Origin: Bog-756 sp963713625
Lineage (GTDB): Bacteria; Actinomycetota; Acidimicrobiia; Acidimicrobiales; RAAP-2
Assembly: GCA_963713625.1 (NCBI GenBank)
Contig: CAVQMN010000004.1
Location: forward strand, 930,001 to 994,000
DNA: 64,000 bases
Direction: 5' to 3'
The notes beneath the pieces were generated by a model. The model did no database searches. It was not told the origin of the DNA and was given only the letters and a program-made list of their open reading frames with translations. The translations under genes were made by a program, and so were the position numbers. Within the stretch, counting starts at the first letter, position 1. Each line of letters starts with the position of its first letter. Of this stretch, positions 25,211 through 34,558 are shown piece by piece.

Positions 25211-26572
25211 ATGGCCCAACCAGAGGGACCGAAGATCTGTCTCATCGGCGCCGGGGGGATGTCCTTCGGGCCGGTGATGGTCCTCGACGCCATCAATACC
25301 CGTCGGATCCGCGGGGCCACGATGATGCTCCACGACGTGAGCCCGGAGCGTCTCGAGGTGGCCCGCCGCTTCGCCACCCGGGTCAACGAGCGCAACGGGT
25401 ATCCCATCACCATCGAAGCCTCACTCGATCCGAGCGAGGCGCTGGCGGGCGCCGATTTCTGCCTGACGAGTGCCGAGGTGGGACGCTGGAAGCACTGGAT
25501 CGAGGACTACGAGATCCCCGTACGTCACGGGGCCACGCAGATCACCGGCGAGAACGGCGGACCCGGTGCCGTCTTCCACTCGTTGCGGTCGATCCGGACC
25601 ATGCTCGGCATCTGCAATGACATCGAGCGGTACTGCCCGGATGCGTTCCTCATCAATCTGACCAACCCGTTGAGCCGGGTGGCGCTGGCCGTCAACACGA
25701 GCACGCCGATCAAGAACATCAGCATGTGCCACGAGTTTGCCGGCGGCGTCGGTCGCATCGCCCGGCTCCTGCGGGTTCCGAAGGGCAAGATCGCGGCCAG
25801 GGCGTCGGGTATCAACCATTTCACGTTCTTCACCGAGATCAAACGGTCGGACACCGGGGAGGACCTCTATCCGCGACTGCGGCGACTGTGGCAGAAGCGG
25901 TTCTTCGACTTCCCGCCGCCGGTGACGGCCACGGCCCAGCAGCTGGTGAAGGTTCCCTGGGTCCAGATGGCGGTCGAGCAGATGTACGCACCACTCGTGG
26001 CCCACATGTTCCGCGAATACGGTCTGCTGCCCTGTTCGGTGGACAGCCATATCGGCGAGTACGTCCCCTTTGCCAAGGCGGTTGCCGGATGGCACCCGGT
26101 CCCTGTCTATTTCCACGAAGGGGTCATGGCCCGGGTCGAGCGCATGGTCACCCGCTACGGCAACGGGGACTCCCACGTCCCCTGGCACAAGGCGGGCCGG
26201 TCGGCCGAGGAGGTGTTCCCGGTCATCGGGGCCATCTGGTCGGGCCAGGCCCGCTCCATCAACGCGGTCAATGTGCCCAACCGCGGCTACGTCCCCAATC
26301 TGCCCGACGGGGCCATCGTCGAGGTCCCGGCTGTGGCCGACGGGAACGGGGTGGTCGCATCCGAGGTGCCGCCCATCGTCGAGCCGCTGGCCGAGTTCAT
26401 GCAGACCCAGATCGAACTGCAGGAACTGGTGGTCAACGCGGCCATCAAGGGAGACCCCTCGCTGGCCTTCGACGCGCTCCGTCGCGATCCGCTCTCTCCT
26501 CCCGACGAAGCCTCGTGCCGCAAGATGTTCGATGAACTGATGGCCCTGCAGGCCGACGCCCTGCCGTTCTGA
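25211..26572 (+). CDS. Glycoside hydrolase family 4 protein (alpha-glucosidase/galactosidase-like)
   Basis: A 453-residue GH4 enzyme. These use NAD+ and a divalent metal in an oxidation-elimination mechanism to cleave glycosides. The Rossmann loop is ICLIGAGGMSFGP near the N-terminus. Further motifs are ENGGPGA, NLTNPLSRV (the family N-P block), MCHEFAGG (Cys/His metal ligands) and GINHFTFF (metal His). The alpha-galactosidase/alpha-glucuronidase side of the family fits best, but specificity is not readable. No transport or other sugar genes are adjacent. Confidence 0.9.
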   Translation: MAQPEGPKICLIGAGGMSFGPVMVLDAINTRRIRGATMMLHDVSPERLEVARRFATRVNERNGYPITIEASLDPSEALAGADFCLTSAEVGRWKHWIEDYEIPVRHGATQITGENGGPGAVFHSLRSIRTMLGICNDIERYCPDAFLINLTNPLSRVALAVNTSTPIKNISMCHEFAGGVGRIARLLRVPKGKIAARASGINHFTFFTEIKRSDTGEDLYPRLRRLWQKRFFDFPPPVTATAQQLVKVPWVQMAVEQMYAPLVAHMFREYGLLPCSVDSHIGEYVPFAKAVAGWHPVPVYFHEGVMARVERMVTRYGNGDSHVPWHKAGRSAEEVFPVIGAIWSGQARSINAVNVPNRGYVPNLPDGAIVEVPAVADGNGVVASEVPPIVEPLAEFMQTQIELQELVVNAAIKGDPSLAFDALRRDPLSPPDEASCRKMFDELMALQADALPF

Positions 26573-26593
26573 CACCTGGCGCCGCTGGTCGGG

Positions 26594-27607
26594 TCAGGGC
26601 TTGCCGACGATGGCCTGTCCCGACTGGTCGACGGCCATGCAGAAGGCGACCGAAGGGCACGAAATGGAGGTCAGGTGACCGGCGCCGTCGATGTCGGTGC
26701 GGGTCCAGGTGGTCCCGTTCCACTGGACCACACCTCCGGATCCGTCGCTGACCGCGCAGTAGGAACTCGAGGGGCATGAGATACCCGTCGGGGTGACACC
26801 GATGGCCGTGGCCGATGGCTGGCCCGGTTCGATGCGGGTGGGGCCCGACCAGGACTGGCCGTTCCACTGGAGGACCCCACCGGATTCGTCGACCGCGGTG
26901 CAGAACGAGGCGCTCGGGCAGGAGACGTCGGCGAACGACGACGAATCGGTGAAGGGATTGGGCTGGGTCCACTGGTCGCCGTTCCACTGCGAGATGCCAC
27001 CCGAGGTGGAGACGCAGAACGAGGGCGAGACACAGGAGATGGCCGACACCGAGCCCCAGTCGCCGCTGGTGCCCGACCAGGATCCGCTGTTGAAGGCGAA
27101 GGCGTTCCCCTGGGCGTCGACGGCGGCGCAGTAGCCGGTGGGGGCACACCCCACCGCCTCGAGGCCGTTGGCGCCGGCGAGCGTCATCGGCGCGGACCAG
27201 GCCTGGCCGTTCCAGTTGATGACCTGGTCTCCGGCCGTGGCCACGGCCATGCAGAACGTCGGGTTGGCGCAGGAGACGGCGATGGCGCCGGCGCCGATGG
27301 GTTGGGGAGCGGCCGGAACGGGCGGGGACCAACTGGTGCCGTTGTAGAAGTAGGCGCGGCCGGCGCTGTCGATGGCGAGACACGAGGTCGGGCTCCCACA
27401 GGACACGGCATCCAACCCCGCGCCGGTGGCCACACGGATCGGAGCCGCGAAGTGGAGTGGACCGGCGCCGACGGGAACCGAGGAGGAAGTGGTGGACGCC
27501 GAGGCCGTGGTGCGGGTGGTGGTCGACGGCGCGGCCGTGCCCGCCCCACAACCGGCGAGCGCCAGTGCCGAGCAGACGAGAAGTGGGAACCAGTATGCCG
27601 GACGCAC
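26594..27607 (-). CDS. Secreted lipoprotein with seven Cys-paired propeller-like repeats
   Basis: About 337 residues. The signal peptide ends in a lipobox (LALAGC), followed by a Thr/Ser linker and seven repeats of about 40 residues, each near VSC-x5-FC-x-AVD-x2-G then WNG-x2-W. Each repeat has a Cys pair six residues apart, so disulfides are likely outside the cell, and seven units suit a seven-bladed beta-propeller. The function is unknown; extracellular binding is a reasonable guess. The GTG at 27607 is chosen for its AAGGTGAT ribosome-binding site and correct signal-peptide length; an upstream start at 27652 would bury the signal. Confidence 0.8.
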   Translation of the reverse strand: MRPAYWFPLLVCSALALAGCGAGTAAPSTTTRTTASASTTSSSVPVGAGPLHFAAPIRVATGAGLDAVSCGSPTSCLAIDSAGRAYFYNGTSWSPPVPAAPQPIGAGAIAVSCANPTFCMAVATAGDQVINWNGQAWSAPMTLAGANGLEAVGCAPTGYCAAVDAQGNAFAFNSGSWSGTSGDWGSVSAISCVSPSFCVSTSGGISQWNGDQWTQPNPFTDSSSFADVSCPSASFCTAVDESGGVLQWNGQSWSGPTRIEPGQPSATAIGVTPTGISCPSSSYCAVSDGSGGVVQWNGTTWTRTDIDGAGHLTSISCPSVAFCMAVDQSGQAIVGKP

Positions 27608-27710
27608 GTTCGGATCACCTTGCCGACCCAGGTGTTGGGTTCTGGCTCCCAACGTACTCCAGCGGGTATCTGTAGAGGAGGCGCCGACGGTCCCGCCGAG
27701 AGGAGCGACG

Positions 27711-28151
27711 ATGGTTGACCCCTACGATTTGAACCGGTTTGTCGACGCCCAGGACCGCGGGGGCGTCTTCGCGCGAGCCGTTGCGGAGTTGCGGGACGGC
27801 CGCAAGACAACCCACTGGATGTGGTTCGTCTTCCCCCAGATCGCCGGACTCGGGCGGAGCGCAACGTCGCGGGCGTTCGCCATCTCGTCACTGGCGGAGG
27901 CCCGGGCCTACCTGGACCATCCCGTCCTCGGTCCGCGGCTGCTGGAATGCGCGGGCATTCTGGACGGCGGACCGCATGACGACGCAGCACAGATGTTCGG
28001 CATCGTCGACGCCCAGAAGCTCCGGTCATCGATGACCCTGTTCATGCGGGCGGCTCCCGAGCAACCACTGTTCCCGCGGGTGCTCGACCGGTACTTCGGT
28101 GGGCGCTCCGATCAGGAAACCGAGCGGCGCATTCGACCCGGAGACCGGTGA
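27711..28151 (+). CDS. DUF1810 family protein
   Basis: A 146-residue protein matching DUF1810: it starts YDLNRFVDAQD, contains THWMWFVFPQIAGLG, SRAFAISSLAEARAYLDHPVLGPRLLEC, MFGIVDAQKLRSSMTLF and VLDRYFGG. The family is soluble and of unknown function. GAGGAG lies 6 nt before the ATG. It converges on the amidohydrolase at 28158 with a 6-bp gap. Confidence 0.9.
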   Translation: MVDPYDLNRFVDAQDRGGVFARAVAELRDGRKTTHWMWFVFPQIAGLGRSATSRAFAISSLAEARAYLDHPVLGPRLLECAGILDGGPHDDAAQMFGIVDAQKLRSSMTLFMRAAPEQPLFPRVLDRYFGGRSDQETERRIRPGDR

Positions 28152-28157
28152 CGGCCT

Positions 28158-29294
28158 TCAGCGGCCGAGCAGTCCGGCCACGTTGTCGCGGAACAGGCCG
28201 GGCCACTGGTCGGCAGAGCCGCCACCCCGGGCATAGTCCTCGACCGGGGTGGCCGTGCCTTCTGAATGCGGGTAGTCGCTGCAGCACATGAACAGGTCGC
28301 CGGCCTTGGCCGACAGCCGGACCGGCTGCTCGTAGGAGAAGGACGAGACGCGGACCTGCCGTTGGAAGTACTCGCTCGGACGGAGGTCGAGCTTCATCGG
28401 CACCTGGCCGTTGAGCACGGACGTGAAATCCCAGCCACCGTCGAGCATCAGCAGGTACTGGGGAACCCAGATCGAGGACAGCTCGACGATTCCGATCATC
28501 AACTCGGGTTGCCGGTCGAGCACGCCGTTCACGATCAGGTCGGTCACGGCGATGGCGGCCGGGACCCAGAGGAATATCGATTCGATGGGCGGGACAAAGG
28601 ACTGGTCGGGATCGGGATAGAAGGCGTCGTCGATGAGCCGGGGCTGGTCGGCTACGTGGAACAGGGGTGTGACGCCGTGATTGACGAACGAGGCCCAGAG
28701 CCGGTCGTGATCGGGATGGGACAGGGGCCTGCCGTCGACGGCGGCCGGTGCGATCATGGCCAGCCGCACGCCGGCCGACGACAGCGCCCCCAGTTGACCC
28801 TCCAGCCACTCCGGATCGCGCAGCGTGAGGTGGGCGACAGGATGAAGTCGGCCGGCGCCGTCGGCCACGACGGTCGCGCACCAGCGGTTCCACGCGGCCA
28901 TGTTGGCGGTGAGGGCGGTGAGCGATTCCGACAGGCGGCGCTCCCACAGGAGCCCGAAATTGGGGAAGAGCACCGCTTCGTCGAGTCCCATGGCCGTGAG
29001 CTGGGCCGCTCTGGCCCCCGGTTCCCAGTACTCCGGGGGCAGCGTGTCGTCGTAGGAGTACTCAGGAGGCAGATGTTGGCGACAGCGCTGTCGGTTGCGA
29101 CCGATGGCAGCCGTGTCCCCCGGACGCTGCACGTCGGCCAGGTCGAGCCGACGGCCTCGCCAGGTCAGCCAGGGATAGCCCAGGTCGTCGTCGACGATGG
29201 CCAGGGCCTCATCGGCGAGGTCCGGGTCGATGTGGTCGGCCCACAACGTCCGGGTTTCGAAGAGGTGCTGGTCCGAGTCGATAACGGAGCTCAC
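28158..29294 (-). CDS. Amidohydrolase family protein (PF04909-type)
   Basis: A 378-residue metal-dependent hydrolase. The N-terminal IDSDQHLFE is the family D-x-H motif, LFHVAD is a barrel strand end, and FMCCSDYPHSEG near the C-terminus holds the late Asp/His. It is a shorter relative of the enzyme at 8153. GTG 29294 is chosen because TACATT lies 7 nt upstream (leaderless); the TTG at 29303 is less likely. It is divergent from the NTF2-like gene at 29399. The substrate is unknown. Confidence 0.85.
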   Translation of the reverse strand: MSSVIDSDQHLFETRTLWADHIDPDLADEALAIVDDDLGYPWLTWRGRRLDLADVQRPGDTAAIGRNRQRCRQHLPPEYSYDDTLPPEYWEPGARAAQLTAMGLDEAVLFPNFGLLWERRLSESLTALTANMAAWNRWCATVVADGAGRLHPVAHLTLRDPEWLEGQLGALSSAGVRLAMIAPAAVDGRPLSHPDHDRLWASFVNHGVTPLFHVADQPRLIDDAFYPDPDQSFVPPIESIFLWVPAAIAVTDLIVNGVLDRQPELMIGIVELSSIWVPQYLLMLDGGWDFTSVLNGQVPMKLDLRPSEYFQRQVRVSSFSYEQPVRLSAKAGDLFMCCSDYPHSEGTATPVEDYARGGGSADQWPGLFRDNVAGLLGR

Positions 29295-29301
29295 CGGGAC
29301 C

Positions 29302-29307
29302 AATGTA
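29302..29307 (-). promoter_or_regulatory. Leaderless-type -10 hexamer of the 28158 gene
   Basis: TACATT on the minus strand ends 7 nt before the GTG at 29294. Confidence 0.5.
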
Positions 29308-29398
29308 ATTGACAGGGCCCCTGCCGTCTCCTGGTCGCCGACGGCCGGACTGGCCTGGGCCCGACCTCGGCTACGGTCGTCCCGACCGAGGAGGACCG

Positions 29399-29845
29399 AT
29401 GATCGAGCAGGTGATCGAGCGCTGGCACGCCTATCTGCGGGGTGAACTGCCCGGTGGGCTGGATGGACTGCTCGATGACGAGGTCGTGTTCTACTCGCCG
29501 ATCGTGTTCACGCCCCAGCGGGGCAAGGCGGTCACCGCCCTCTATCTGCAGGCCGCGGCGCAGACCCTCCCGGGCGACCAGGTGCCATCGGCCCCGGGTG
29601 ACAGCGCCGCCGGTCCCGGTGGCAGCTTCCGGTACACGAAATCGGTGTCGGCCGGAGACACCGCCGTCCTCGAGTTCGAGACCAACGTGGGCGGTACCTA
29701 CGTCAACGGGGTCGACATCATCCGTTGCAACGACGCGGGTCGAATTGTCGAGTTCCGGGTGATGATCCGGCCGCTGCAGGCCGTCAACCTGGTGCGTGAG
29801 CAGATGGCGGCGACGTTGGAGCGGATGAAACCGGGTGGTCCCTGA
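29399..29845 (+). CDS. SnoaL/NTF2-like family protein
   Basis: A 148-residue SnoaL-like protein with the start helix VIERWHAYLRGELPGGLDGLLDDEVVFYSP and closing strands GVDIIRCNDAGRIVEFRVMIRP. The fold is shared by small hydrolases, isomerases and ligand-binding proteins. The ATG at 29399 has GAGGAGG upstream. The last 62 bp overlap the 3' end of the convergent TetR gene. It is divergent from the amidohydrolase at 28158, an arrangement echoing the cyclase/NTF2 pair near 6 kb. Confidence 0.82.
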   Translation: MIEQVIERWHAYLRGELPGGLDGLLDDEVVFYSPIVFTPQRGKAVTALYLQAAAQTLPGDQVPSAPGDSAAGPGGSFRYTKSVSAGDTAVLEFETNVGGTYVNGVDIIRCNDAGRIVEFRVMIRPLQAVNLVREQMAATLERMKPGGP

Positions 29846-30455
29846 TCCCCATGCCCACCCACACCGTGTCGACGGCACGCTCGGCCCACCCGGCTACCGA
29901 CGGCTCTCCGGCCACCCGACGCGCGAACACCGACCCGGCCAGCATCTGCAGCGCGAGATCGAGATCGGCATCGGGTCGGAGCTGGCCCCGCTCCACGGCC
30001 GTGACCAGGAGCGACCTGAGGTAACCCATGCGGGGCCCGACGACCCGTTGGCGGTGGAGGGCGAGGGCCGCGGGGTCCTCCCGGGCCCCGATCAGGGTGC
30101 CGACCACCTCCAGGCAACTCTCGGCGAAGCGCTGGTCGAACTCGGTCAGGTAGGCGATGAGGTCGCGGCGTGGATCGGTGGAGGTTGCCGGTTCCAGGTG
30201 GGCCGAGTTGTTGTCGGCGATGGCCGCGGTGATCAGATCGGCCTTGTCGCGATACCGCCGGTAGATGGTGGCCCGGGCCACGCCGGCCTCGCTGGCCACA
30301 CTCTCCATCGACACCCTGGCGTAGCCCACCTCGCCGAGCTGGCGCAGGGCGGCCCCGGTGATGGCCGAACTCGCCCGTTGGTCGCGGGGACGACCGCGGA
30401 CGCGCTTGGAAGGCCGCGGTCCAGCCGTCTTCACGGTCGGCTCGGTGTCGGTCAC
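29784..30455 (-). CDS. TetR/AcrR family transcriptional regulator
   Basis: A 223-residue TetR regulator. A basic arm (SKRVRGRPRDQRAS) precedes the helix-turn-helix (SMESVASEAGVARATIYRRY, near residues 48-67), followed by a helical effector domain. The GTG start overlaps the stop codon of the upstream MFS gene (GTGA), so both come from one transcript and it most likely represses that operon in response to an exported compound. The 3' end overlaps the convergent NTF2-like gene by 62 bp. Confidence 0.92.
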   Translation of the reverse strand: MTDTEPTVKTAGPRPSKRVRGRPRDQRASSAITGAALRQLGEVGYARVSMESVASEAGVARATIYRRYRDKADLITAAIADNNSAHLEPATSTDPRRDLIAYLTEFDQRFAESCLEVVGTLIGAREDPAALALHRQRVVGPRMGYLRSLLVTAVERGQLRPDADLDLALQMLAGSVFARRVAGEPSVAGWAERAVDTVWVGMGIRDHPVSSAPTSPPSAHAPG

Positions 30456-32032
30456 GAGTGGGCCGCCGCCGGCACCGGCGCAGCACCGGGCGTGGGGGCG
30501 GCCACGCTGGGCACGAAGTCACGCTGACGAACCAGGGCGAAGGACGCGATCGAGCCGATGAAGGCGATCACCGCACCAATCACCATGAGGTGGTCGAGCG
30601 TGGCCGAGAAACCCACCCGGTAGGCATGGAGCAGCGCGGCGCGGGACGCGGCCGAGGGTATGGCGGTCATCGCCTCACGCACGCCACCCCCGGCCAGGGC
30701 GCCCTGGAGAGCGGCGCCACCGTGGGAGGCGACGGCCTGACCGGCCGCCGAGCTGCTGAGTGCCGTCATGGTCCGGTGCTCGATCTGGGTCTGGAACACC
30801 GTCCCCAGTCCGGCGATCCCGGTGGCGATTCCGACCTGGCGGAACGTGTTGTTGGCGCCCGAGGCCATGCCGCTGCGCTGGGGGGGCACGACGGAGATGG
30901 CGGACGACGCCAACACCGGGTTCACCGTCCCGATGCCGATCCCGGCGGCGATGAAGCCGGGCAGGAGGACCGTCCACCCCGACGAGGCGTGGGTGGTGGC
31001 CATGAGGAGGCAGCCGACGGCGATGAGGAACATGCCGGTGCCGAGGAGGTATCTGGACTGCATGCGCACGGTCAGCTTCCCGGCAAAGGGGGCCACCACG
31101 AAGGCCAGGACGGTGATGGGCAGGAACCGGACCCCGGCGGCCAGCGGTCCGTAGCCGAGGTCGTCTTGGATGTAGAGCGTGAGGTACAAGAACAGGGCGA
31201 AAATCGACGCGGCGATGGTGAAAGCGGCCAACGAGACGCCCACCATGGCCGGACGCTTGAAGAGGGTCAGATCGAGCATGGGGTCGGACTGTCGCCACTC
31301 GGCCACGAGGAAGACGACCAGCAAAAGGGCGGCGCCGACCAGCAGACCGGTGATGAGCGGACTGCCCCATCCGTCGTCGGGTCCACGCACCAGGCCGAAG
31401 ACCAGCATGAAGAGCGCGCCCGAAAACGAGACGAAGCCGATCCAGTCGATGCGTCGGTTGTTCGGGTCCCTGGACTCCTGCACTTTTGCCAGGGTCACGA
31501 TGACGGCCAACACCCCGATGGGCACGTTCACGAAGAAGATCCACCGCCAACCGATGCCGCTGGTGATGGCCCCGCCGACCAACGGTCCGACGGCGACCGC
31601 CCCACCGATCACCGCACCGTAGATCCCAAAGGCCGTGCCCCGTTCCTTGCCCGAGAAGGCCGCGGCGATCAGGGCCAGCGACGTGGCGAACATGATGGCC
31701 CCGCCCACCCCCTGGGCAGCCCGGGCCAGATTGAGCATGAGCGAGGACGTCGACAGTCCGCACACGAGCGAGGAGAGCGAGAAGACACCGAGTCCGACCG
31801 CGAACACCTCTCGCCGCCCGAACATGTCGCCCAGCACCCCGGCGGTGAGCAGGAATGCGGCCAAGGTCAGCGAATAGGCGTCGACCACCCACTGCAGATC
31901 GCTGAACGTCGAGTGCAGGGACTGCTGGATGTCGGGGAGGGCGACGTTGACGACGGTGATGTCCAAGAGCAGCATGAACGTGGCCGTACAGACGGCGATG
32001 AGCGTCCACCACTTGCGATCGAGCGCTGGCAT
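30452..32032 (-). CDS. MFS drug-resistance transporter, DHA2/EmrB-QacA type
   Basis: A 526-residue transporter with about 14 predicted membrane segments, typical of the DHA2 proton-coupled multidrug exporters. TM1 carries the family motif LDITVVNVALPDIQQSL. The next loop has GVLGDMFGRREVF (motif A), and TM5 contains a Gly-rich motif (AVGPLVGGAI). ATG 32032 is used because AAGGGAG lies 5 nt upstream and the first helix then starts correctly. It is first in an operon with the TetR gene and has a good promoter at 32105-32133. Confidence 0.93.
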   Translation of the reverse strand: MPALDRKWWTLIAVCTATFMLLLDITVVNVALPDIQQSLHSTFSDLQWVVDAYSLTLAAFLLTAGVLGDMFGRREVFAVGLGVFSLSSLVCGLSTSSLMLNLARAAQGVGGAIMFATSLALIAAAFSGKERGTAFGIYGAVIGGAVAVGPLVGGAITSGIGWRWIFFVNVPIGVLAVIVTLAKVQESRDPNNRRIDWIGFVSFSGALFMLVFGLVRGPDDGWGSPLITGLLVGAALLLVVFLVAEWRQSDPMLDLTLFKRPAMVGVSLAAFTIAASIFALFLYLTLYIQDDLGYGPLAAGVRFLPITVLAFVVAPFAGKLTVRMQSRYLLGTGMFLIAVGCLLMATTHASSGWTVLLPGFIAAGIGIGTVNPVLASSAISVVPPQRSGMASGANNTFRQVGIATGIAGLGTVFQTQIEHRTMTALSSSAAGQAVASHGGAALQGALAGGGVREAMTAIPSAASRAALLHAYRVGFSATLDHLMVIGAVIAFIGSIASFALVRQRDFVPSVAAPTPGAAPVPAAAHS

Positions 32033-32104
32033 ACGGGCTCCCTTCGATCGGGACTGCGGGACCGGGCCCGGGGGTGGACGCGGCGGTAAAACGATCCAAG
32101 GCGT

Positions 32105-32133
32105 ACTGTATTGAATTGATGAGGAAAGGTCAA
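32105..32133 (-). promoter_or_regulatory. Promoter of the MFS-TetR operon
   Basis: On the minus strand TTGACC (32133-32128) and TACAGT (32110-32105) are separated by exactly 17 bp, close to the vegetative consensus. The AT-rich spacer contains TCAATTCAA and could hold the repressor site. A leader of about 65-70 nt precedes the ATG. Confidence 0.65.
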
Positions 32134-32198
32134 GCGGCCGCTCCGGGCGGGGGAGGATGTGAGGTCGACACCGGGCGGGAAGGGACAGGGGGTTGGTC

Positions 32199-33191
32199 GT
32201 GATCACGGTCTCGGCTCCCCTCCGGATCTGCGACAACGGCGGTTGGACCGACACCTGGTTCGGGGGGCCGGGACGGGTGCTCAACATGGCGGTGACCCCG
32301 GGGGTGGAGGTGTCGGTTCGTCGCACCGCCGGCCCGGATTCTGTGGTGTTGGACGTCCAGGCCTTCGGGGACCGCTATCCGATCGTCCCGGGCGCTCCGC
32401 GGGTGGCCCGTCACCCTCTCCTGGAGAGCGCGGTCGATACCTATCCCCCGCCGGCGGACCTCACCGTGGCGATCAGCGTCCGCTCTGCCGTCCCACCTGG
32501 TTGCGGCACGGGGACGTCGGCCGCGGTGTCGATCGCCGTGCTGGCCGCGCTGGCGGAACTTCGTTCCGAGCGCCGTTCGCCGCGTGACCTCGCCTACGCC
32601 GCCCACCGCCTCGAGGTCGACACCCTCGGTATCCAGAGCGGGATCCAGGACCAGGTGTGTGCCGCGTTGGGCGGTATCAACTACATCGAGGTCGATCCCT
32701 ATCCGGACACGGTGGTCCAGGCCCTCCCGATCTGGGAGGAGCTCGGCGTCAGACTCTCGCTCGTGTTCCTCGGCCGTGCCCACGACTCCTCCGACCTCCA
32801 CCATCAGGTCATCGAGGGTCTGGGGGGACGGACATCGGAGGTCTTCACTCGACTGCGGGATGCCGCCACCGCCGGACGCGACGCCATCCTCGACCGGGAT
32901 CTCGGTGCACTGGGGCGGTCGATGTCCGACAACACCGAGGCACAGCGTTCCCTGCACCCGGGGCTCGTGGGGGTGGACGCGGACCGGGTGATCGGAGTGG
33001 CGGCCGCCCGGGGGGCGCTCGGTTGGAAGGTGAACGGCGCCGGAGGCGACGGCGGTTCTGTGACCATCCTGAGCGCAACCGGCGAGGACGGTGATGGCGT
33101 CGGTCCCGCGGTCAGACGTCTGGACCGACGGTTCCAGGTGCTTCCTGTTGTGCTCAGCCCGTCCGGGTGCGAGGTCAGCGGGTCAATCTAG
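32199..33191 (+). CDS. GHMP-family kinase, sugar-kinase-like
   Basis: A 330-residue GHMP kinase. The N-terminus VSAPLRICDNGGWTD resembles the substrate loop of heptose-7-phosphate/fucose kinases. The ATP loop is VPPGCGTGTSAAVSIAVLAAL, and VNGAGGDGGSVTIL is the third motif. It probably phosphorylates a sugar at the anomeric position, but no nucleotidyltransferase or heptose gene is adjacent. GTG 32199 is chosen with AGGGGG 6 nt upstream; the TTG at 32193 abuts that site. It is divergent from the MFS operon. Confidence 0.85.
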   Translation: MITVSAPLRICDNGGWTDTWFGGPGRVLNMAVTPGVEVSVRRTAGPDSVVLDVQAFGDRYPIVPGAPRVARHPLLESAVDTYPPPADLTVAISVRSAVPPGCGTGTSAAVSIAVLAALAELRSERRSPRDLAYAAHRLEVDTLGIQSGIQDQVCAALGGINYIEVDPYPDTVVQALPIWEELGVRLSLVFLGRAHDSSDLHHQVIEGLGGRTSEVFTRLRDAATAGRDAILDRDLGALGRSMSDNTEAQRSLHPGLVGVDADRVIGVAAARGALGWKVNGAGGDGGSVTILSATGEDGDGVGPAVRRLDRRFQVLPVVLSPSGCEVSGSI

Positions 33192-33285
33192 AGCCGTCGA
33201 ACATACGCAGTCCGGTACTCCGACCGCCGATCGGCCGGCACCGGAGCCGTGACCGCCAACCGGTGAAGCGGCATCGACGTCCTCA

Positions 33286-34548
33286 ATGACTACTCTCGAC
33301 GGTGGAGACGGGGCGGCAGGCAAGAGGACCGACCACGAGTTCCCTACAACCCTCACCGGAGTGCCGAACGCCATGGCCGAGTACCAGATACTGGTTCCCC
33401 CACCGAAACGCCACCGAAAGATCTGGATCGCCGCGGCCGTCGTCGTCGTGATCGTGCTGGTGGCTGGGGGCGCGTACGCAGTGGGAAAGCACGGCAACGG
33501 CGGCGGGGGTGGCACGACTCAGGCGCAGGGAGGGGTGGCCACCACCGTCGCACCCGAGCCGCTCTCCGTCGTCTCCACCGTGCCGGCCAGCGGCGCCACC
33601 AACGTTCCGTCCAACCAGCTGGTGACGGTCGATCTTTCGGCGCCGGTCGCGAGCACGGCGGGCATGCCGGCCTTCGATCCACCCGTCAAGGGATCGTGGA
33701 TCCGGACCGGCCCGAGGACCCTGTCCTTCGCGGCCCAAGCACCGTTCATCCCCACCGCGACAGAGACCCTCGAGATCCCGGCCGGTGCCGCGGGTCCCCG
33801 GGGCGTCGGTGGCCAGATGCTCAGAGCCCCCAACACTGTTACCTTCACCGTGGCCCAAGCCAGCACCGAGCGGCTCCAGCAGCTGCTGGCGGAGTTGGGC
33901 TACATGCCACTCACTTTCTCGCCCACCGCCCCACTGAGCTCTCCGACACTGGCCACCACCACCCAGGCCGGGACGTTCCACTGGCGCTGGCCCGGCACCC
34001 CGGTGTCCCTCTCCTCTCTCTGGACGGAAGGGGCGGAAGACGTCATCACCAAAGGTGCGGTCATGAATTTCGAGAACCAGAACGGACTGACGGTCGACGG
34101 GCTGGCCGGCAAGGAGGTCTGGACCGAGCTGCTGGCCGACGTCGCGGCGGGGAAGGTCAACGCCAACCCCTACACCTACGTGTTCGTGTCCAAACAGTTG
34201 CCCGAAGCCCTCACCCTCTTCGAAAACGGGACACCCGCGCTGGTCAATATCCCGGTGAATACCGGTGCTCCCGGGGCCGACACCACGGATGGGACCTATC
34301 CGGTCTTCGAACACGTGGTCAGTTCGAGGATGGTGGGGACCAATCCGGACGGATCCACCTACGACGATCCCAACGTCCCCTGGGCCAGCTTCTTCAACGG
34401 CGGAGATGCCCTCCACGGTTTCGTCCGGGCCTCCTACGGCTTTCCGCAGAGCAACGGATGTGTGGAGATGCCTATCGCCGAAGCGGCTCAGGTCTGGCCC
34501 CTGACCCCTATCGGCACGCTGGTGACGGTGGTCGGCCCCGCCTCGTGA
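33286..34548 (+). CDS. L,D-transpeptidase (YkuD) with membrane anchor
   Basis: A 420-residue cell-wall enzyme, making 3-3 cross-links or attaching proteins to peptidoglycan. A cytoplasmic stretch is followed by one membrane helix (about 46-66), a Gly/Thr linker, an Ig-like domain (PLSVVSTVPASGATNVPSNQ), a peptidoglycan-binding-like segment (FENQNGLTVDG), and the YkuD domain. The catalytic motif is HGFVRASYG...SNGC, with Cys392 as nucleophile. The domain faces outward. A second possible start is ATG 33373. It converges on the chorismate-lyase-like gene with a 10-bp gap. Confidence 0.9.
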   Translation: MTTLDGGDGAAGKRTDHEFPTTLTGVPNAMAEYQILVPPPKRHRKIWIAAAVVVVIVLVAGGAYAVGKHGNGGGGGTTQAQGGVATTVAPEPLSVVSTVPASGATNVPSNQLVTVDLSAPVASTAGMPAFDPPVKGSWIRTGPRTLSFAAQAPFIPTATETLEIPAGAAGPRGVGGQMLRAPNTVTFTVAQASTERLQQLLAELGYMPLTFSPTAPLSSPTLATTTQAGTFHWRWPGTPVSLSSLWTEGAEDVITKGAVMNFENQNGLTVDGLAGKEVWTELLADVAAGKVNANPYTYVFVSKQLPEALTLFENGTPALVNIPVNTGAPGADTTDGTYPVFEHVVSSRMVGTNPDGSTYDDPNVPWASFFNGGDALHGFVRASYGFPQSNGCVEMPIAEAAQVWPLTPIGTLVTVVGPAS

Positions 34549-34558
34549 TCCGGGGTGC

